The position numbers and the translations under genes are program-made. Positions 1 to 11,336 of a DNA stretch of 64,000 nucleotides are shown piece by piece. The notes beneath the pieces were generated by a model, which did not search any database, had not been told where the DNA came from, and saw nothing but the letters and a program-made list of their open reading frames with translations. This DNA is from Anthopleura xanthogrammica (lineage: Eukaryota > Cnidaria > Anthozoa > Actiniaria > Actiniidae). Location of the stretch: the NCBI GenBank assembly GCA_964019055.1, contig OZ025212.1, positions 13,662,891-13,726,890 of the forward strand, given 5' to 3'. Each line of letters starts with the position of its first letter. The stretch's first letter is position 1.

Positions 1-370
1 TTTGCAATCCCCCTAAATTAAAAAGATACAGTACTGGATATTTTCAGTACTATAAGAGCTTTCAATAATATTTGGAGTAGACAGTCAATCCAAAAAAGTA
101 GGGGTCCGTATCCCCCAAGGGGCCGTAACTTTATTTGGCAATGAATTATTTTTTGTCAAAATAGCCGGCAGTTTAAGGTGAAGTATCCGGTGATAAACCG
201 CCGTTAGCCGCCTTTTATTGAAAGCTCTGTATATAAAGCCGTATTGGCAGCTCAAAATCACATAATATATAGGTGTAATTATTTATTTTTTTAATATATC
301 CCTTTTTTTGTAAGAACAAGTCTGAAAATATTATGCATACAATATTGATTTAATTATATTCTTTGTTAAG

Positions 371-1760
371 GCTGGGTGTATCAGAGTCCCTCAGGCCTGG
401 AGTGGAATGATTGAGGGCTTAAAGGCTCTTCAAGTTGATCAAGACTGGAAACATCAGGTAATATTTGGGTGGACTAATGGGCATGTGCAGAATAGGTAGT
501 TTAAATGATTGATATCTGGATGGGTAGGTAGGTAAGGAAGGAGGGGTAGAAGATGTGTGCGTCTTTGGGTGGATGGGTGAATGTGTGGATGGCATGGTGG
601 GTAGATGGATGGGTGGGTGGAAGGAAAGATGGATGGATGAGGAGGTGAATGAATAGTTGGGTGGTTGGTTGGTTAGATGGTTGGTTTGATGAATGGATGG
701 AAGGGTGGATAGTTGAATGGATGTTTGGATGAATGGTTGATTGGATGGATGGATGGATGATTGAGTGGATGGATGGATGAATGGATGGATGAGAAATTGA
801 ATGGTTTAGTGGATTGAAACCTCCACATCTTTCTCATATCCTGGGATGTTATTATAAATGAATGAATAAGATAAACATGCATATTTCATTTCCCATTTTC
901 TATGACATACCAGGCCCATCACAGTTGTTTTAATCTGAATGGAAGCAGCAACAATGATGATTCAAACTTGGACATGCCGTATGAAATAATGAACAGTACA
1001 GGAGGATCAGCGGTGATATGGGATGATGGAGGATTATATGTATTCAAACTGAGAGTTATTGATCCTCACACAAGGTATAACAACTGCCTAAACTAAGAAA
1101 TATACAGCTATTTCAAAAAAGGTTGGTGAAGGTTCTTTCACATGTTGCATCTTGCTTGTTGCACGTTTTTTACCAAACTTGAAAATGTATTATATTCATG
1201 TGTTATAAATGTTAGCACAGAAGAAAATATGCTGGAAAAACCTGCCGACAAAGTTTAGTAAATTCCCATATTGTTGTCACCTTTCGCTGCTTGAATTCAC
1301 ATCACCCATGCTGCATTTTTGGCTTGGTATGCAACATGCAACAAAACCTTCACCACCTTTTTTGAAATATCTCTATTTAATTTAATTAATAGCCCAGACA
1401 ACTGTTTTGAAATCCCAGAAAGCTTAGTTCTGTTCTAGTTTTCCTACAAAATGCTATTCCTACTGACTGAGTGACTCTTATTTTGGCCATCTTAATAGAG
1501 GGACACTGGCTGAAAAGCTGCATGTAAAATTGTCCAAATCCTCATGTCCCCAGCCCCTTGTTATGCATTAGTTTGATAATATTTTGTTTTGTGCTATATA
1601 CTATAGCTTCTGTGACCTAACTGCTGAGTTTGCTGTCAATATTGGTTTGACCAAACCACCTTCAGAACAAGTCCCAACATTTGTGGTGCTGGGAGCATCA
1701 TGTCTTGGCATTGTACTGGGGACAGTAGCTGCATACTTGATAGATGTGTATTGTTTATAG
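371..1760 (+). CDS. CatSper auxiliary subunit (beta/delta/epsilon type), C-terminal exons only
   Basis: Three in-frame exons are visible: 371-457, 914-1074 and 1607-1760 (stop TAG 1758-1760), giving about 133 C-terminal residues; the gene starts left of the window. The reading shows a Cys-rich extracellular stretch (WSGMIEGLKAL, then SCFNLNGSS, PYEIMN), the GLYVFKLRVIDPHTSFCDL block typical of the membrane-proximal region of CatSper beta/delta/epsilon subunits, and then one hydrophobic segment (FVVLGASCLGIVLGTVAAYL) ending after a very short tail. The family forms the extracellular canopy of the sperm flagellar Ca2+ channel. That function is known for the family; it is inferred here. I cannot decide which paralogue it is from this fragment. 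Phases close exactly: AG from exon 2 plus C from exon 3 gives Ser. Confidence 0.72.
508..800. repeat. GGAT/GGTT-rich microsatellite in the CatSper intron
   Basis: Imperfect tetranucleotide repeats of the GGAT, GGTA and GGTT kind fill most of the intron between the first two visible CatSper exons. The complementary strand reads as ATCC repeats and gives meaningless Ile-His-Pro open frames. Confidence 0.9.
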
Positions 1761-2617
1761 GTGACAAAGTTGGAACTGAACCAAATATTACATTATGGGG
1801 AAACAAGTTGTCATCAACAATAGTATCAATAAATGTATGTCTTGTCTAAGGTTCAGCAAAGATCCCTGTCCTTCTTATAAAAGCTTAAAAAACTTGGTCC
1901 CCCTTCCCAAAAAGCTCCCCCCAATAGGGGATGTATGGAAATTTTTTACACAATATACCCTCCTCAGACTTTCCCCACCCCTTTGAAATTCCAATCCCTC
2001 TCCATGGGGGGAGGTATGTATATTTTCTCTGCTATATTATATACCATCTCAGACCCTCCAGTGCTATGTAGCTTGATGTTTTGTTTTATGGCAACAGTTG
2101 TTTTTCTGGAGGTAAAAATGGAGAGTTGCTTTTGTACTTGGAGTGATTTCCTCTAACAATTTTGACATCTGATTGGTCGGATTCCACTCTCTAAATTCCT
2201 ATTAGTTTGGATAACAAATTTTTAGTTTTTAGTTTTAATAAAATAAAAACATTGGCATCTTAGTACTTGGTTATGGCATTATTTTAGTTATTGAGTTATA
2301 ATACTTCCAGACAAAGGCACAATAGATCCTTTTCAAATACGGCACCCATGACATCAAAGGCGAATTGGCCATCTTATTATCTATTAATTTTCTTACATAG
2401 TCGATGGTCCGAGAACCTTTTTATCAATTAAAAAACAGCAATCCACATAAATAAAACCTGAAAAAATATGTCAGTCTACAGGAACTTGGAAATGGGAAAA
2501 CAATAAAGTTTCACTCACAATATCTGGGACATCCCAGGATCTATCCTGGTTTGACTTCATTGGTGCCATATTTGAAAAGGGTGTATTAGGGTAATGTATA
2601 TTCCAATGTGTACTTAC
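1761..2617. other. 3' flanks of two convergent genes, no gene seen
   Basis: Lies between the stop of the CatSper subunit and the last recognised exon of NUDT22. It holds pyrimidine-rich segments (about 1880-2060) and AT-rich sequence with AATAAA-like motifs near 2240. The missing last exon of NUDT22 should be here or just left of it, but I could not find a conserved match. Confidence 0.5.
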
Positions 2618-4414
2618 AGACATCCCAATGGTGAGAATTTCTGTAGATTCATAAGCTTCTGGCCCACCTTTGGCATAACATTTCTTTATTTCTTCACTTG
2701 AGAGAGAACACCTGAAAAATGAAATTCATGATGCACAGAAAGTGTTATGTAACCAAGTGTGCAATTTAAATTAAAGAATATTGATATCACTTAACATTTT
2801 ATGAAGCACAGTACGATATTTCACAAACATGTGCATAGCAAAAACTTGTTGTTGTCCAAGATATTCTTTGTTACCTTATAAGAAAGCATGCCTCTGGTCT
2901 TCCACTAGATTCTTGGTTCCTTTGGATTCCTATCAGAACTGGCCAACTTAAGGAATCAATGGGTACATTGACCTATAATGCAAAATATATTCTTTTATTA
3001 AATTAAGAATAAAAATCAGACCGCCAAATGTAGACCCTTTATCCTGGCACCAAACATACAAGTTTCAGGCTCCACTTAGAAAATGTTTTGATGTCTGGTT
3101 TTCAGGCTTAGAACTTTGCAAACGACTGTATTAGGGACATGGAAATTTTCTAGTTGAGGGTGGGGGGAGGGGACAAAGAATAAACTAAGGTAGGAGAAAT
3201 CCTGAAGCTACAGTACCAGGCAATAATTCTGGAAATCCAGAAGAAGTTTTCGAAATTTAATCCAGGTTTTACCTCATCCCTGATTTCTTTAACTATTGAA
3301 TAGAACATTTCATGTACAACATCTTTAGGATCCATGTCTTCCAGCTTTCCTTCTTTGTTATCTTTAATCTCCTGTGGAACAAATTGGTACTTTGTATAAA
3401 CAAGGGATCTATACCACTTCTCTTTTCAACTCTTGGAGAGAAATAAAATGTAATCCAACAGATTAACCTAAAGGGAACAGTCATTATTTATGTCAGAGGT
3501 AGGAATGAGAAAATCAGTTTTCAAAAGTTCTTCTTTGTCTAAGGTCCCTTTACCTCCCTCAACAATAAAGACCTTTCACATCAGCATGCATCAAGAATGA
3601 TAACACTAGGACGATGACACAGGCACATTTTTAAAACTGTTTTTCATGCACCTATTATCATCCTTGCCATTGCCGTCTTTGTTAGAACCTCAGTAATTGA
3701 TGCTTTTTCACATCCTAGTGAGAATGGCATACCAAGGATGACGGTACACACTTGAAAACTGTTTTGACAATGTGCTTGCACCATCATACACCCTAGCGTC
3801 ACTGTACACATCCATCCAATCCTCCTCACCAAGACAATTAGAGCCCACCCCTGAGCACCCAGGGGAGTGTCTACCGATACCCCTCCCTTGCCCCCTGAAT
3901 CACTTACACTTGGTTCTGGGTGTCCACCAGGGATATGGAACATCCCAGGTGCCTCATAAACCTGTTGACTCCTCCTCAAAAGAACAACTTTATCATCACT
4001 TGATATGACGAGTCCATCAACGCCAACCGGATCCGCAAAGCAAGCATGAGGGTCACCATACTTGTCCAAGCCATGCTGTCTAATGCGTTCTCTTATTTCA
4101 CTCCGCATATTTGTGCAAATAAAATCTCGATAGCAAGTCATTCCTACGTTCAATATAAGCCTGTCTTCAGTTAGTTCTACGCTTTGTAGCCTAAATTTAG
4201 ATGCATTGTACAATAAAGGTAAATCCTTAACTCTTTTCTCCCAGATTTGTTCAATTTGGTTTTCCAACTCATCCTGCAGTGGCTTACGGTCAAAATCACT
4301 AGAAAGATTCACAATAACTTGATTTTCTTGTACAGGCATACAACACCAGTTATAAAGCTCCTCATAAAACTGTATCGAGGGTTTGAATACAAAACCATTG
4401 TGAGCAAAAGCCAT
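2618..4414 (-). CDS. NUDT22: NUDT22-like UDP-sugar diphosphatase (3' end unresolved)
   Basis: Exons on the minus strand: 4414-3908, 3371-3273, 2972-2875 and 2711-2618, all in phase (265 codons). The first exon carries the long N-terminal region and the Nudix core ending VVLLRRSQQVYEAPGMF and IPGGHPEPS; the second carries HEMFYSIVKEIRDE, the helix that in NUDT22 replaces the usual REUXEEXGU Nudix box; the third and fourth carry LIGIQRNQESSGRPEACF and KGGPEAYEST, both diagnostic of the family. Vertebrate NUDT22 hydrolyses UDP-glucose and UDP-galactose to UMP plus sugar-1-phosphate; that activity is inferred here. The start ATG at 4414-4412 faces RSPH9 across 299 bp. The conserved end of the family (a Met-Trp then Cys-Pro-Ser/Ala-Lys-Gly block) is not found. 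A usable acceptor near 2460 would add only about nine residues before a stop. Confidence 0.85.
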
Positions 4415-4713
4415 ATAAAAATACTAGTAAGAAATAAAAACAAAAAGCAACATAAAACTTTTGAAGTTTTGAAGTTTGTTCCACGTTTGGGTCTATATAA
4501 CAGTGTTAGTGATTGGCTCATTTAGAGCTGTGACGATATAGTTTATAAGTATCTAATGCTAATTCTGATTCGCTCTCTTGAGAATCCGGTGTATGCAGTG
4601 CGCTTGACCAGCGGAAGAAAATTTATTACTATGGTAACCCGAGCAACAGTCGAAAGAAAAGGACATCAGAAGAAGAAGCATTTTGAATTTGCTCAAATTT
4701 ATCCTCAAAAATT
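4415..4713. promoter_or_regulatory. Bidirectional promoter between NUDT22 and RSPH9
   Basis: The two start codons face away from each other with 299 bp between them, so both transcription starts must lie here. Visible elements: ATTGG (inverted CCAAT) at about 4512-4516, a TATA-like TATATAA near 4495-4501, and a perfect X-box at 4634-4647. Confidence 0.7.
4634..4647 (+). promoter_or_regulatory. X-box (RFX-factor binding site) upstream of RSPH9
   Basis: GTAACC, a 2-nt spacer CG, then AGCAAC: an exact match to the consensus GTNRCC-N(0-3)-RGYAAC. It lies 67 bp upstream of the RSPH9 ATG. RFX factors drive ciliary genes through this site in animals. The motif is seen; use by an RFX factor is inferred. 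Confidence 0.75.
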
Positions 4714-6869
4714 ATGGAATCAGAAGGCCTTCACGTGAATATTGACTACGTTGGAAGTAGTGGAGTTGTTCTTAGTACGGAACAGAAGGCAGCTTTGCAG
4801 TCTTCGTTGGTTATTTTGAGAAATAACTACAAGTTTGCTCGAGTACTGTTTTGGGGGAAGATTCTTGGGGTGAAAAATGACTACTTTATTGTCCAAGGAA
4901 TTGGAAAAGACGAGCTAAAAGAAAAGAAATCGCTATACAGGTAAGTTAACTGGATTTTAAGAAATATTTGATGATGCTGATTTGATTGATTGTTATTTTT
5001 TTGGTGCTATTGATTCGCGATACAAGAGTGGATTCCAAGAGTGTAATTTGTTGTTGTTGTTATTCTTGTAGTCAAGATTGTATACACTGGGGTCTGCTTC
5101 CAGTAGTAACAGCAAGAATGAGAAATGAGTGTTCGTTTGTTAAGGGTCGATTCACAGGGGATCCTTCCTATGAGTATGAACACACTGAAGCAGTTAAAAT
5201 GAGTAATCAAGATGCAGAGAAAGGTGAAGGAGGTGAAGAAGAAAATACTGTAAGTAGAACATTTGATAATAAATACATTGTACAGTGTTAGATCGTTTAT
5301 TAAGTCGTGCGGGGGGTTGTTTTTCAAAGAAAAACCCCTTATGTACAATTTGTACCCCCCATAATATTTCTCAATTAAACATTTAACCCCCTCTTCATCC
5401 TCATTCAAGAAGATGTACCCTTGTTAAAGAGTTACTGGGCTGCATGATAGCATAAAACCTACAACTGTACCCCCCAGTATTTTGAAATAGCAAAAAATGT
5501 ACCCCCTACTTTCAGTTTATTTTAAAAATTGTACCCCCTCTAAAATCACTGCCCCCTGCGATGTAATAGACGATTGGTCCCTTACTATGTTTACAAAATA
5601 TTTTATCCCTCATTTTGAATAAGACTTTTTATGGAAAAAAATAATTTTGTAATCTGTATATTTACACTTCAATTTTTGTTATTACTAGCAAAAGATTCCA
5701 GTTACAGGTTATAATGATATATGTGAATTTTTTGTTGTTGCAGATACTGATAAAAGAGGAAGACAGACTAGCTACAGTCATAGAAGCAATTGACTATGAT
5801 GTCAGGCTCGTACCAAGGGGAGCCTACATCAGGACAGCTACAGGATCAGTACTGGAGAACCGTTCTTTTGAGGGTAAGTTCCTCATAACCATTCAACATC
5901 ATCAAAATCCCTAGCAATATCCCCAAGGGCAAGTGCTCAATGCATGACTCCATCCACACAATGTTCCCCACCCCTCAGGACTTGACACCTCAAAACCTCT
6001 CTACAAAGCAGTTAGGGATATCTTCTAGAACTGAACATTAAAATTGTCATGAAAATATATGGATTTATAAGAAATGGTTCTCTTTAGGATAAAGATTTTA
6101 AATGGATTTCTTTTGCTTTTGAACTTTAGGACTTTCAGTCGCTGATGGTGGCAAGTTATCATCTTACTTTCATTTTCGAGATCCAGTGATTTTCCTAAAG
6201 AAAAGTTTACTTCAAAAGGTAAATATACTTATTTCTCGTGTAGTTCCAAAAATATACATCCCTTCCTTTCCATATACCCTTGGAATGCTGAAAGCTCCAA
6301 TCATAAGGAGAAAACAAGTGAGGTTGTCTGAAGACTTCCCACCTGGAGCTGTCGCACACTTGCTTCATGTTAAAGTTTCGTTGTTGTTATTGTTGTTGCA
6401 GGCAGAGCTCGACAAAGCAATTGACTTCCTGGACCCCATTGACACTGATGTTCCTAAAGGAGGTATGTTACAAGATCACCTTCCTTTCTTTATAAACAGT
6501 TTTCCAATTCCTTAGTTTTATCAATATTACATTTCTGTAGAATTGTAATGTATAGCTTAAAATTTTGGAAATCCTTATGGGCCAGGAAGTTCTGAAGGGA
6601 ATACTTTTGCACATCCACTGTAAAAGTTAACTACTAAACCAGGGACTACACATTTGGGAGGTTGGATTCTAAGGTTCATAATTTTAACTGAATGGTACTT
6701 TTTTACAGGTTCATGGAGCATTCAATTTGAAAGAGGCAGTGGTCTTGTTACTTTACGGAGCCTCCACTGGCTTGGCTTCTCATTTTACCATGTACCAGGG
6801 TCTAGAAAATATGGCTCTGTTTATGTTGGAACTGGCAACAAGAACCTGGACCTGCCTTTTATGTTGTAA
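4714..6869 (+). CDS. RSPH9: Radial spoke head protein 9
   Basis: Six exons: 4714-4940, 5072-5249, 5744-5873, 6130-6218, 6402-6462 and 6709-6869, joining in phase to 281 residues (vertebrate RSPH9 is about 276). Recognisable blocks: LQSSLVILRNNYKFARVLFW and GKILGVKNDYFIVQG near the N-terminus, HWGLLPVV and GRFTGDPSYEYEH, an acidic low-complexity linker, LIKEEDRLATVIEAID, the SSYFHFRDP block, and the C-terminal SLHWLGFSFYHVPGS and GTGNKNLDLPFML. RSPH9 is a subunit of the radial spoke head of motile 9+2 axonemes. The first ATG after the promoter is used; it aligns with the family start. Convergent with the MRPS18A-type gene, 551 bp between stops. Confidence 0.96.
5300..5560. repeat. Poly-C-rich degenerate repeat in RSPH9 intron 2
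   Basis: Repeated occurrences of TGTACCCCC separated by AT-rich sequence. A similar C-run-rich tract occurs at about 7970-8230. It looks like a dispersed simple repeat; I see no coding signal. Confidence 0.5.
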
Positions 6870-7420
6870 AATACTATATGTTAATATCTCAAGTCAGTTT
6901 TATACTCATCAATCCAAACTTTAAGATAACTGAAAACTCTATTATCATTGAAATTGTCTATTAGCAAGAAATTATGTTAATATGACAATTAACATCAAGG
7001 TTGTGATTATTATACATTCTTCAACACTTCTGTACATATGTATAAGTCTTGTTATGCTTTAAATAGAAAGTAAATTATAGCAATGAAATGTGAAGATATC
7101 AGCTCCAAATCTCTGATGTTATCTACTCTCTTTTTAAAAAAAATTATTGACGTAACATGGGAAATTGCAAAAGGGCTGTGCCTACCTGTCTTCCCTCATC
7201 CCAACCCCCACCCCTTTGGGCTGCTACGCAGGCTATGTAGAATAGTCATGTAGTGTTTTTTGGTTATTGGATAGAGGACTACAGGCTTGCCATCCATTAC
7301 ACTCACAACAGTCCAAGTTCCTGATATTTTGATCAATGGAAACCAAAAGCTTAGATGTCAAAGAAACTAACATAGCATTCTTATAGAGAGTTTCATAGAA
7401 AGACTTTAGTTTCTTGTGTT

Positions 7421-9478
7421 TTAGCTAATGCTTGGTTCTTGAGTAGTAAGTGGACCACACTTTGGAAGAAGACCTTAAAAGAAAAGAAAAAAAGAGTTGC
7501 TATCTCCCCTTGTGTGCAACACTAGGCAGGGTAGTGAGAGTGGAAAAAGATTGAATCTGTTTCTTTCATGTAGAAACTTGATGTGAATTTTTGATCCAAA
7601 AAGGGTACAACAGAATGCAAGTGAAGTCAAAATACAACCAACTCACCCAGTCTTCTAGATATTTTAATAGCCTTTTCAAGTTTTATTTGCTGCTTTCCAC
7701 ATACACCTGTCAGACAACAATTCTCTTTATTAATAAAACTTTGATCCATATTTAGCGTAACTTATAACTAGTACTATATATTACTGATTCAAGTGCCAGT
7801 TTTTAGACAGAATTAGATTGCCCTGGCAACCAGCTACTGGACCTGTAGAGCTGTTATATATTCTGTTACCATAACAACATGTCCAGTTTTCACAATGGTA
7901 TTTTAGGAAATCACTCTTGATGTATTAGGGACTGTTAATTTTTTTTGGTAACCTGTGTCTAAAATTTTGCATGACCCCCCTTTTTATACACATTTTAAAA
8001 CCTAATCCCCTCTCTACAGAGATATATTTTTCATATACCCCCCCCCCCCTCAAAAATGCCAGTGCTTTACCAGTGATATAAAAAGTCAAGATTTTGAATT
8101 CAAATACCTTTTGTTCAGGTTTTTGGCTTGCTCATCTTTTGCTAATTACAGCATCAGTCAATCTATGCCCAAAATGTTTCTGATGCATGCCCCCCTCAAA
8201 ACCACAAGCCCTCCTCCACCCTCCAGATAAAAAATGAATGGTCCCTTACCTGTAACTCTTCTACTTAATAAATTTCCTTCTGGAGACAGAAACTGAGATA
8301 GAAAAAGTACATCCTGAAAACAAGAGAAAAGACAATGTTTCTATAAATTATACTTTTCATGACAATTCCTTCAAAACTTTAAAAACTTTAAACTTTATCA
8401 AACCCTGTCATAACACTTTCTGGGCTGATCTAAGTGAGGGTAGTTAGCTAGGTTTTGTGGAGGGAGGAAAACCCAAGAATCTGGAGAAAAACCCTCAACC
8501 AACTGTACTCACAAGCAACGGCTGGTCATGATGACCTGCCAAATTAGCTTTAGCTACATCATACCTTTCTGGCTCAAAATGACAGGCATACAAACATTTG
8601 ACTGGAATAACATCCAATTCTAGCTGAATATTGTCCTATTACTGGCAGTTAAAGTTGAGAGTTTAATAGGACTATTAGTATAATAACGAGTTAATGATTT
8701 AAATACCTTGTATGTAAATGAAATATTTGCACTACAGATTGGGCAGCCGACATCAGCCTTCTGTAATGGCATATCCTTTGACAGATTGGAAGCCTTTATA
8801 CCTTAAAAATGTTAATAAAGAATTTTACTCCTGAACCAAAGACCTCTCATAGCAATCCTCAGAGCAGCTCAATGGGGAGGGCAGAACAACAAGACTAAGA
8901 TTCTATTGTATTGTCCTCCAAAACTGCTGAACTTCATTCAGAATATGCTGAAAGGGGGTTTATATAAAATTAAATCATATATTGCAGCTAAATGATTACA
9001 ACAGTTATGGCTATGCCTAAGCAAACTGCTTGGTAATCAACTACAAGAAACTCAGTAATTGTACTTTTATTGTACTTTCTACAAATATGATCAGATTTTA
9101 TTGGGGGAAGGGAGGGGTGTACCTAAAATCTCCACATCCCTTCCCACTGCGGATCTGCTCTCGGTATCCCTCACTCCCTTGCATTTACTGTTTTGACGTT
9201 CACAATAGGTGTCTTTTCCAAAGACAAATTTTACTTGTATACTTACTTAGTGTTCTTCCAACATGATAACTTCTGGTTCCTAAAGCCCCTTGCAAATGAC
9301 TCGAAAAAACTCTTAATTCCATGCATGCTATTGCTGCAAATAAATTCTTATATTGAATAGCAACTCCATTTATATCTCTAACTAACAAATTATGGTTATT
9401 TTTTGTACCAAAAGATCTCGAAAAGGGTGATTTAAGTTGTTTTACTAAGAGACGAAAGTTTCTCATCTGAGCCGCCAT
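7421..9478 (-). CDS. MRPS18A: Mitochondrial ribosomal protein S18 family (MRPS18A/mL66-like)
   Basis: Five exons on the minus strand: 9478-9247, 8801-8707, 8313-8250, 7706-7647 and 7473-7421 (stop TAA 7423-7421), joining in phase to 167 residues. The N-terminus (MAAQMRNFRLLVKQ) is basic with few acidic residues, like a mitochondrial presequence. The core reads CPICSANISFTYKDVLFL, SQFLSPEGNLLSRRVTG and KLEKAIKISRRLGLLP. CPIC, LLP and the SPEG block resemble MRPS18A more than 18B or 18C, but paralogue choice is by eye. It contains only one clear Cys pair (CPIC); the later GVCGKQQ Cys may complete the metal site. Known role: mitoribosome structural protein. The 3' end is convergent with RSPH9. 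Confidence 0.88.
8385..8520 (-). repeat. Dispersed SINE-like repeat, copy in MRPS18A intron
   Basis: Read on the minus strand it matches the repeat at 16720-17215 and 48500-48672: GGTTTTCCTCCCTC, then CTTAGATCAGCCCAGA. It lies in the intron between exons 2 and 3 of the MRPS18A-type gene, a little upstream of 8313-8250. Confidence 0.6.
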
Positions 9479-10166
9479 TTTGGATTTTCTTATCGAGAGA
9501 GACTGAAACGAGTCATTTTAATGACTAATTAATAATTAAAAATTTCATTCTCGTACTCAGACCTCTTCTGAGAGTTGCTCATGTGGAAAGTGCTAGGGGA
9601 AAAAATTCTTGTACTTTCTTGGGCGCCATCTTTGCCATCCTATTTATCTTGGGAATAGGATTTTTGTTTATTTTATCAAAGCTTACGAGCAAAGAAAGAA
9701 ATAATACACAAGGTGATACCACGACTCCTGAAATAGGAAAAATACGCCGAATATAACGACAAAGGTCAGGCGTTACTAGAAAAGAAAATTATGATACTAA
9801 CGGGAATGATATGTTTGCAATGGGAAAAAATCAATACCTTAGTAAATAAGCTTATAGCGTTACAGGTTAACAAATTAATAGTACTCGTCGGCCGGAATCG
9901 GAAATTACTGACGTGGTCTGGAATTGGAATGACATCTGAATGGCGCCAGCTAGCCATGACTGAAGGCTTTCATTCCGATATAAAACGGTGATAACCATGA
10001 GATATAAAATACTTTAAGGGAATTTTCATTTTCAAATGAGGATTCCAAATTTGTAAGGAACGTGACAATAGGGTAAATCTCCTTAGGACTACGTTATTGA
10101 ATTAGGGCCGCACCCAGCCACACCCTGGCTTATATGTTCTCGTTAAATCCTCAAACGACATCATCC

Positions 10167-10307
10167 TAGAGTGCATTTAGTCACACCGTTGAATAGTTAG
10201 ATAAATTTAATTTATCTAACTTATATAACTATTTAGGTGATGTCACCTAAAAAAGGAAATAAGTTAGGTGACGTCAACTATTCAACAGTTTGGCTAAATG
10301 CACTCTA
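10167..10307. mobile_element. Palindromic MITE
   Basis: Ends are inverted copies: TAGAGTGCATTTAG on the left and CTAAATGCACTCTA on the right, followed inwards by GTTGAATAGTTAG and CTAACTATTC-like arms around an AT-rich centre. No coding capacity. Non-autonomous DNA transposon is the best explanation. Confidence 0.75.
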
Positions 10308-10796
10308 ACATAACTTTTGCTTGATAGCAACATTGCCAATGCGATAAGGTTTCTCAGTTCAGGGGTCTGAAGAATATAATGATTTCATTAGACTGAAGGA
10401 AAGTTTGGTTTCAGAGGGGAAGGGAGGCTTGGTGGTTTCAGAGGAGGGGGAATTTTAAACTGCTTTGAGCTGTCTGGAACTGTGTTTTGAACATCAATTG
10501 AGGTTCTTCCCCGGGTTCTTCCTTTATTTCTTTACGGTTTTCTTTATCTTAAGGGCTATGAGTCATGGCATTGGACGCTGGATTAGGCTTCCATAATTAC
10601 AGGAAATTTGAAATGAAGACAGAAAAAATGCAAAAACATATTTTCACTGTTGTTAGAGAATAAAGAATGTATCAGAAGGCGCAGTAGTGAAGAATGCAGG
10701 GGAAAAAAATCTAGCACCAAACGCCTTTATTCAAATCTTGAAAATGTACCATTTCAATGTACCACGACCATTTCATACCCTCCAACCATAGTTAAC

Positions 10797-10935
10797 TATA
10801 GACCTCTTGCGATACGTCGAAATGCAGCTCAATTTGGAGGACAAAACAATAGGTTCTAATTCTTAGAAGGTTGAAATTCTTTTGTTTTGTCCTCCAAATT
10901 GAGCTGCTTTGACTTCTCGTGAAAAGGGGTCTATA
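10797..10935. mobile_element. Family-1 palindromic MITE, copy A
   Basis: TATAGACC at the left and GGTCTATA at the right, with inner arms GCAGCTCAATTTGGAGGAC and GTCCTCCAAATTGAGCTGC around a short centre. Upstream region of ITPK1. The outer TATA suggests TA target duplication. Confidence 0.85.
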
Positions 10936-11336
10936 CTCCAACTCACTCAAGACGTGTCATTGGGGGCCCCTGGAAAAATGTCAGATATTTTGGGAAAGAA
11001 AAGCGATAGCCTTGTTTATACGACGAGGTGATGATTTTAAGGTCAAATGCCACTCCTTCAAACCACTTTAAGGTATGTCAAATGCTCGTGGTTTTACGCA
11101 GAAGCCATGTTTGACGCAAGGAGCGCGCTAGCGGGAATCGGCTCACAACTTAAATTTTGTTTTGGTCACCCTGTGTCGTTCAGTTTCCGCTGGCTCATAT
11201 ATCGCGGAAGAACTGGAACCCTCCACACGACTGTCCACACATGTGGAGACAAGTTGTGAACTTCGCAAACAAACTTCCAGAAAATGACCTTAAAACTACC
11301 ACTTTATGGCTGACTCCTCTCGTTCACACCTTGAGA

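Larger units (their letters stand above)
9479..11336. other. Divergent intergenic region, MRPS18A to ITPK1
   Basis: Shared upstream region of a minus-strand and a plus-strand gene. It contains a palindromic MITE (10167-10307) and a family-1 MITE (10797-10935). Open frames here, for instance 9791-9991 and 10650-10859, show no recognisable protein. The ITPK1 frame is open leftwards to about 11157 without a stop, so the 5' UTR boundary is not certain. Confidence 0.6.

Noticed and set aside
4309..4525. Open frames on both strands overlapping the NUDT22 start
   Set aside because: They cross the NUDT22 first exon and the promoter in other frames and show no family features.
5007..5408. 133-codon minus-strand open frame over RSPH9 exon 2
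   Set aside because: It is the antisense of a confirmed exon with Cys/Thr/Ile-rich low-complexity sequence.
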